DNA of 17,966 nucleotides, taken from contig CACZPG010000143.1 in assembly GCA_902782965.1 (NCBI GenBank), positions 1 through 17,966 of the forward strand, given 5' to 3'. The notes under the pieces are model-generated. The model saw nothing but the letters and a program-made list of their open reading frames with translations, did no database searches and was not told the DNA's origin. Of this stretch, positions 14,421 to 17,966 are shown piece by piece. The position numbers and the translations under genes were made by a program. This DNA comes from an uncultured Lachnospiraceae bacterium. Lineage in GTDB: Bacteria; Bacillota; Clostridia; Lachnospirales; Lachnospiraceae. Position 1 is the stretch's first letter; every line of letters starts with the position of its first letter.

Positions 14421-15698
14421 TTAATTTACAGCTATACTCTTAACTATTATTCCTCCACCAATACAATAATCCCCATCATATGCCACCAGGCTCTGCCCCG
14501 GAGTTACTGCTCTTACCGGTTCGTCAAATATCATCTCTGCAGATTTATCCGGATGAAGAATTAGAATCCCGGCTGTATCTTTGGCTCTGTACCTGACCTT
14601 AGCGGTAATTCTCAGTATGATATCATCCTCGGATATTCTGATGCTGCCTGCGTCTCTATCCTTTAATATCCCCTCAATAGCAGGCTGATCATGTATGTCC
14701 AAAGCCTGAATGATCATATCTTCACTAGGCATACTTATCAGATTAAACTCCTTAGCACAAACTACTCTTGTAAAGAGATCCTCATTATTTCCGAGAATAA
14801 CTATATTTTCCTCAGGAATTATGTCAACCACATAAAGTGGATGCTCCGCTGATATTCCCAAGCCTTTTCTCTGACCGATGGTATAATGAAAGTATCCTTT
14901 ATGATATCCCAGAATGTTACCTGTCATATCCTGAAATTCACCCTTCCCGGGGAGTCCCGTAGAAACTTTGTCCCCCCCTCCGGTATCAGCATCTCCCGTC
15001 AATACCTCTCTGAAATTTGAAGTCAGTTCATTAATATTAGTACCACTATATTCTCTTTCTATATAACCGGCATAATCCCCATCCGGTACAAAACAGATAT
15101 CCTGGCTGTCATGTTTTCCGGCCACAGGCAGCGACTGAGCTGCAGCTATCTCTCTAATTTCATCCTTCTCATATTTTCCAGCCGGAAATACGAGTCGGCT
15201 GAGCTGTTCCTGAGACAGAAAATACAGAACATAAGTCTGGTCCTTATTTCTGTCCAATGCCCTCTTCAGCCTGTATACGCCTTGCTTCTCATCGTATTCA
15301 ACCGTTGCATAATGTCCTGTTACTACCTTCTCGCAGCCAAGTCTGTCAGCCATATCGAAGAGCAGACCAAATTTCATATATCTGTTACAGTCAATACAGG
15401 GATTCGGCGTTTCGCCCCGAAGATAGGTTGCCACAAATTTATCAATTATCTTCTCTTTAAATCCATCCAGAAAATTAACTACATGAAAGGGAATCCCAAG
15501 AGTCGATGCAACAACCCTTGCATCCTCTATATCATCAGGGGTGCAGCAGCTGTGTGTTCCTACAGTACACGCCGCATCCTGATCATGCAGCATCATGGTC
15601 ACCCCCACAGGAGAATAACCCATTTCTTTCATCAGATATACAGCAGCGGAACTATCTACTCCACCGCTCATTGCAACAAGCGCTTTTCTCTGTTCCAT
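14421..15698 (-). CDS. mnmA: tRNA-specific 2-thiouridylase MnmA
   Basis: A 425-residue enzyme that adds sulfur to uridine 34 of Lys, Glu and Gln tRNAs, using ATP and a sulfur relay. The PP-loop is MSGGVDSSAA at 10-19. Catalytic cysteines are Cys104 (NPCIDCNRYMKF) and Cys202 (DSQDICFV), with Cys101 adjacent, as often in Clostridia; the tRNA-binding YTIGQRKGLGIS follows at 272-283. The family is usually about 355-375 residues. Most of the excess is an insertion at about 218-249 between DICFVPDGDYAGYI and the GNILGYHKG loop, in the middle domain. ATG has AGGGG with a 6-base spacer. The 78 bases before it contain a small GCAGA-N5-TCTGC hairpin but no clear promoter, so it probably shares the transcript of the upstream YkgJ-type gene. 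Confidence 0.94.
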   Translation of the reverse strand: MEQRKALVAMSGGVDSSAAVYLMKEMGYSPVGVTMMLHDQDAACTVGTHSCCTPDDIEDARVVASTLGIPFHVVNFLDGFKEKIIDKFVATYLRGETPNPCIDCNRYMKFGLLFDMADRLGCEKVVTGHYATVEYDEKQGVYRLKRALDRNKDQTYVLYFLSQEQLSRLVFPAGKYEKDEIREIAAAQSLPVAGKHDSQDICFVPDGDYAGYIEREYSGTNINELTSNFREVLTGDADTGGGDKVSTGLPGKGEFQDMTGNILGYHKGYFHYTIGQRKGLGISAEHPLYVVDIIPEENIVILGNNEDLFTRVVCAKEFNLISMPSEDMIIQALDIHDQPAIEGILKDRDAGSIRISEDDIILRITAKVRYRAKDTAGILILHPDKSAEMIFDEPVRAVTPGQSLVAYDGDYCIGGGIIVKSIAVN

Positions 15699-15776
15699 AA
15701 TAATCCCCTATATGTCATCAGGCTTCTGTTTATGCTACATAGCAGAACCCCTCTGCATATATCATTTTCTCATTAT

Positions 15777-16595
15777 CTACTTCCGTCTTATTTCAGCCAG
15801 GCATTTCCTTAGTCTTTCATCAAACTGCTGATAGAAGTCCCTGTCTATATCATATTTGTCCAGATACAGAAGTCTAATAACCGTTTTCATTACCTCTTTG
15901 ATTTTTGTTTCAGAGGACTCTATAGTATCATTTATTCTTCTCTTTCGATATTCAGAAGCTCCCAATTCACCATACTGCTCATCCTCATTCATAATGTGAG
16001 CCAGCGTCTTCAGACTGTCTTCATCAATTTCCTGCAATCTTTTAACTTCATTTGAAGCCATCTCCCTTATGGTGCCGATTTTCTTCCTTTCAAATTTCAG
16101 AAATTTATGCCACTTATTAATAAACTGCGTATTAGCTTCCAGGTCTCTGATACCTATCCATTCACTTACCCTGACATCTGTTCTCAGGGCTTCATCCAGA
16201 GCACATTCATTCTTTTGAAGAAAATAATCAAAGCCATCTTTGTTATATAATCTTCCCAATGGGAAAAGCCGGCAGATCCCGGGTCTGAATTCATGTATCT
16301 CACATCTTCCGCCCTTAAGAAAGGAACAGCCTTTGTCCATCTTGAGATTGGGAAGAATGATTCCATCGATCATTGAAAGTTCAATCTTGAACTCACTTAG
16401 AAGTTCGTCAAAGCTTTCTCCCGTACCGCGAATCAGGTTATACATATCATAGGGAGTCAGCTCTATCGTATTACCCATATCCGATTCACAGCATCTGCTG
16501 CAACCCTGGCATCCATTAGTTCCGGCCTTCACCAGGTCCTCGGAATCATACAGCTTTCCATCTGAAATATCATTTATATCGTCATATCTTAACAT
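15777..16595 (-). CDS. YkgJ-family cysteine cluster protein (metal-binding)
   Basis: A 272-residue protein with the YkgJ/UPF0153 cysteine pattern, thought to hold zinc or an Fe-S cluster. From the ATG chosen here, the cysteines are 29, 32, 35, 36 (CxxCxxCC), 90, 98, 108 (RPGICRLFPLGR) and 131. The remaining 140 residues are helical and charged, without further motifs I can name. The longest reading starts at TTG 16634, but ATG 16595-16593 has AGGA 6 bases upstream, and MLRYDDINDISDGKLYD looks like the usual start of this group, so I use that. It heads a probable operon with mnmA and gltA. The biochemical role of the family is not established. Confidence 0.82.
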   Translation of the reverse strand: MLRYDDINDISDGKLYDSEDLVKAGTNGCQGCSRCCESDMGNTIELTPYDMYNLIRGTGESFDELLSEFKIELSMIDGIILPNLKMDKGCSFLKGGRCEIHEFRPGICRLFPLGRLYNKDGFDYFLQKNECALDEALRTDVRVSEWIGIRDLEANTQFINKWHKFLKFERKKIGTIREMASNEVKRLQEIDEDSLKTLAHIMNEDEQYGELGASEYRKRRINDTIESSETKIKEVMKTVIRLLYLDKYDIDRDFYQQFDERLRKCLAEIRRK

Positions 16596-16601
16596 TTCTA
16601 A

Positions 16602-16605
16602 TCCT
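16602..16605 (-). promoter_or_regulatory. Ribosome binding site that sets the YkgJ-type gene start
   Basis: AGGA on the minus strand, 6 bases before ATG 16595-16593. It is better placed than anything before the alternative TTG start at 16634. Confidence 0.6.
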
Positions 16606-16701
16606 GCATTCCTGTCATATATTTTGAGAAGCAAAAATCATCTTCTGATAAGTTATATCTTCAAAATTCTCTTAACACATTCTTACAATTACTAACTTTT
16701 T

Positions 16702-16730
16702 ATTATAGCATTTTTACGCTGCTGTTGCCA
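16702..16730 (-). promoter_or_regulatory. Extended -10 promoter for ykgJ-type gene/mnmA/gltA
   Basis: TGCTATAAT at 16710-16702 is a perfect extended -10 element. The -35 position, 17 bases upstream, reads TGGCAA (16730-16725) and is poor, which is usual when TGn is present. It directly follows the upstream terminator. Confidence 0.6.
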
Positions 16731-16784
16731 CAATAAAGATTCTCATAAAAACCCGAATAAATGAATTATAGTTAATTATTTTAT

Positions 16785-16832
16785 CCAAAGAAAAGAAGGT
16801 GAAACTGGAAGTACTCCCCATTCTCACCTTCT
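16785..16832 (-). terminator. Rho-independent terminator after the Fn3-like secreted protein gene
   Basis: AGAAGGTGA (16794-16802) and TCACCTTCT (16824-16832) form a 9-bp stem with a 21-base loop that can fold further around AGTACT. On the minus strand the stem is followed by TTTCTTT. It lies 66 bases beyond the stop codon. Confidence 0.8.
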
Positions 16833-16898
16833 ATATTCTTACATTATTTAAATTACTGGTTTAGATTAACAAATTGCAAATTCTATTATAGCTAAACT

Positions 16899-17966
16899 CT
16901 AGTTAACCTTTACCTTCTTAGCTGCTGAAGCCTTGGATTCAACCTCTCCGAGAGCCTCATTCTTAACTACAGAAACAACCTTATAATAATATGTATTACC
17001 CTTTACGGCACTCTTATCAGTGAAGGAAAGCTTCGAATTACTTGAAGTTACACCAACTGATACATAGGTACCCTTCTTCTTGGTTGAACGATAAATCTTG
17101 TAGTAAGAAGCAGCCTTAACCTTCTTCTTTATCTTGACTGTAACATTTCCGTTCTTGGAGCTTACGCTCTTAAGAGCCGGTTTTGCAGCAGTCTTTTTAG
17201 CTGTGAAGGTTGCTGTTCCATAAGTTGCACATCCAACTGTAGATGAATAAGCATCCTTATACAGAGATCTGTAGGACTGAACCTTCTTGGCATATGCACC
17301 ATCACTTACATAATAGTAAGATTCTTCACTTCCATCAGCTTTATAAGACTTAACCTTCTTGACCTTTACCTGAGGTCCTGTAACTGACTGATTATATGCA
17401 GCCATACTGGTTGCCTTTTCGGAAATAAATTCATCTGAGTATTCAGTACCTGCGGTCTTGCCCATATCATACAGATCTTTCTTCTCTGCGAAAAATGCTG
17501 TTACGAAGTAGGTATAGCTTACGCCATCCTGAAGATCTGATTTCACAACCTCATCAGCCGGAACAACCGGATCATAGCCATATTCTCTTGCATAACTCTT
17601 AACAGTTTCACCGGTAGCCGCATCTATACTGGTAATCACTTCATCATAAGAACCTTCAGAATATCCTTTATAGATATCTCCCGAATAATCCAGGATTCCC
17701 GCTCTTGCATCAGCATCAGAGAAAGTAATTCTTGAATAAGAATAATTCTGATAATAGTACTTTATTTTATCATTAAGCTTATCCGACTTTGACAGATACT
17801 CATTGGAATTAGTCTTTTTGTAATCCATAATATTAGGAGCTGTAGCAGTCTGACCACTTGTATATGCAGCAAGAGCATCGTCATATGCCTTCTGTTCTGC
17901 TTCCATGGCAGCCTTATAAGCAGCAATACTGTTATCAACCGCAGTATTCCATCCAGCCACATCAAC
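16899..17966 (-). CDS. C-terminal part of a Tyr/Lys-rich, probably secreted protein with an Fn3-like domain
   Basis: The reading frame is open to the window edge, so the start is outside; 355 codons are visible. A GTG at 17960 could be read as a start but has no room to show a binding site and is probably internal. The visible part begins with an Ala-rich helical stretch (about 10-35, heptad-like, AYKAAMEAEQKAYDDALAAY), then about 220 residues rich in Tyr, Ser and Asp, with a single cysteine. The last 92 residues look like an Fn3-type domain: YYKIYRSTKKKGTYV, then SFTDKSAVKGNTYYYKV. Such domains are common at the C termini of exported proteins in Lachnospiraceae. No enzyme motif is recognisable; the function is unknown. 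A terminator follows 66 bases after the stop. Confidence 0.7.
   Translation of the reverse strand, partial: VDVAGWNTAVDNSIAAYKAAMEAEQKAYDDALAAYTSGQTATAPNIMDYKKTNSNEYLSKSDKLNDKIKYYYQNYSYSRITFSDADARAGILDYSGDIYKGYSEGSYDEVITSIDAATGETVKSYAREYGYDPVVPADEVVKSDLQDGVSYTYFVTAFFAEKKDLYDMGKTAGTEYSDEFISEKATSMAAYNQSVTGPQVKVKKVKSYKADGSEESYYYVSDGAYAKKVQSYRSLYKDAYSSTVGCATYGTATFTAKKTAAKPALKSVSSKNGNVTVKIKKKVKAASYYKIYRSTKKKGTYVSVGVTSSNSKLSFTDKSAVKGNTYYYKVVSVVKNEALGEVESKASAAKKVKVN

Larger units (their letters stand above)
16596..16898. other. 303-base intergenic region with terminator and promoter
   Basis: This space separates the C-terminal end of the Fn3-like secreted protein gene from the YkgJ-type gene. It holds the terminator at 16785-16832 and the promoter near 16702, then a leader of about 100 AT-rich bases. 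I find no small ORF with a ribosome binding site in it. Confidence 0.6.

Noticed and set aside
15111..15812. 233-codon plus-strand open frame opposite mnmA
   Set aside because: Opposite a conserved gene, with a Ser/His/Leu-rich, non-protein-like composition and no Shine-Dalgarno.
16596..16634. TTG start for the YkgJ-type protein adding 13 residues
   Set aside because: No proper ribosome binding site before TTG; the internal ATG has AGGA at 6 bases and fits the family's usual N terminus.

Overview
This 17,966-base window looks like chromosomal DNA of an anaerobic, low-to-mid GC Clostridia. A Lachnospiraceae (Butyrivibrio/Lachnospira/Coprococcus-like) source is my inference. It rests on strong AGGAGG-type ribosome binding sites, a four-subunit pyruvate:ferredoxin oxidoreductase, secreted proteins with BIG2 and Fn3-like domains, and the overall style of the proteins. 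Every gene I accept is on the minus strand, so transcription runs from high to low coordinates.

Layout in transcription order. (1) 17966-16899: C-terminal part of a Tyr/Lys-rich, probably secreted protein with an Fn3-like end, followed by a hairpin terminator. (2) 16595-13040: YkgJ-type cysteine-cluster protein, mnmA (tRNA 2-thiolation) and citrate synthase, probably one operon from an extended -10 promoter near 16702. (3) 12810-10840: exported glycerophosphodiester phosphodiesterase-like protein with three BIG2 domains and a Pro/Thr-rich insert inside its catalytic domain, behind a near-consensus promoter. (4) 10759-7461: porC-porD-porA-porB, with two of the three junctions spaced by one base or less. 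(5) 7375-5429: AAA+ ATPase of the CbbX/SpoVK class with an uncharacterised N-terminal region, separated from porB by a long RNA hairpin and ended by a clear terminator. (6) 5311-3367: HAD phosphatase plus a membrane protein with two zinc ribbons. (7) 3228-919: aconitase-family hydratase, whose promoter is surrounded by three copies of TGCATGAGT. (8) 760-1: NfeD and the first codons of what is probably its SPFH/stomatin partner, with a 140-bp terminal-inverted-repeat element between them.

Together the metabolic genes cover pyruvate to acetyl-CoA (POR) and the first two steps of the oxidative TCA branch (citrate synthase, aconitase), which in such anaerobes usually feeds 2-oxoglutarate/glutamate synthesis. 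Isocitrate dehydrogenase is not in the window. Several proteins here bind Fe-S or metal through cysteines (POR beta and delta, aconitase; YkgJ and the zinc ribbons by motif).

I found no phage, transposase, CRISPR, tRNA or rRNA. No new multi-gene defence or metabolic system stands out. The most unusual signals are the 140-bp inverted-repeat element, the por/AAA intergenic hairpin that pairs fully only as minus-strand RNA, the repeated operator-like motif at the aconitase promoter, the phosphodiesterase domain split by a low-complexity linker, and the AAA+ protein with an unassigned N-terminal half.
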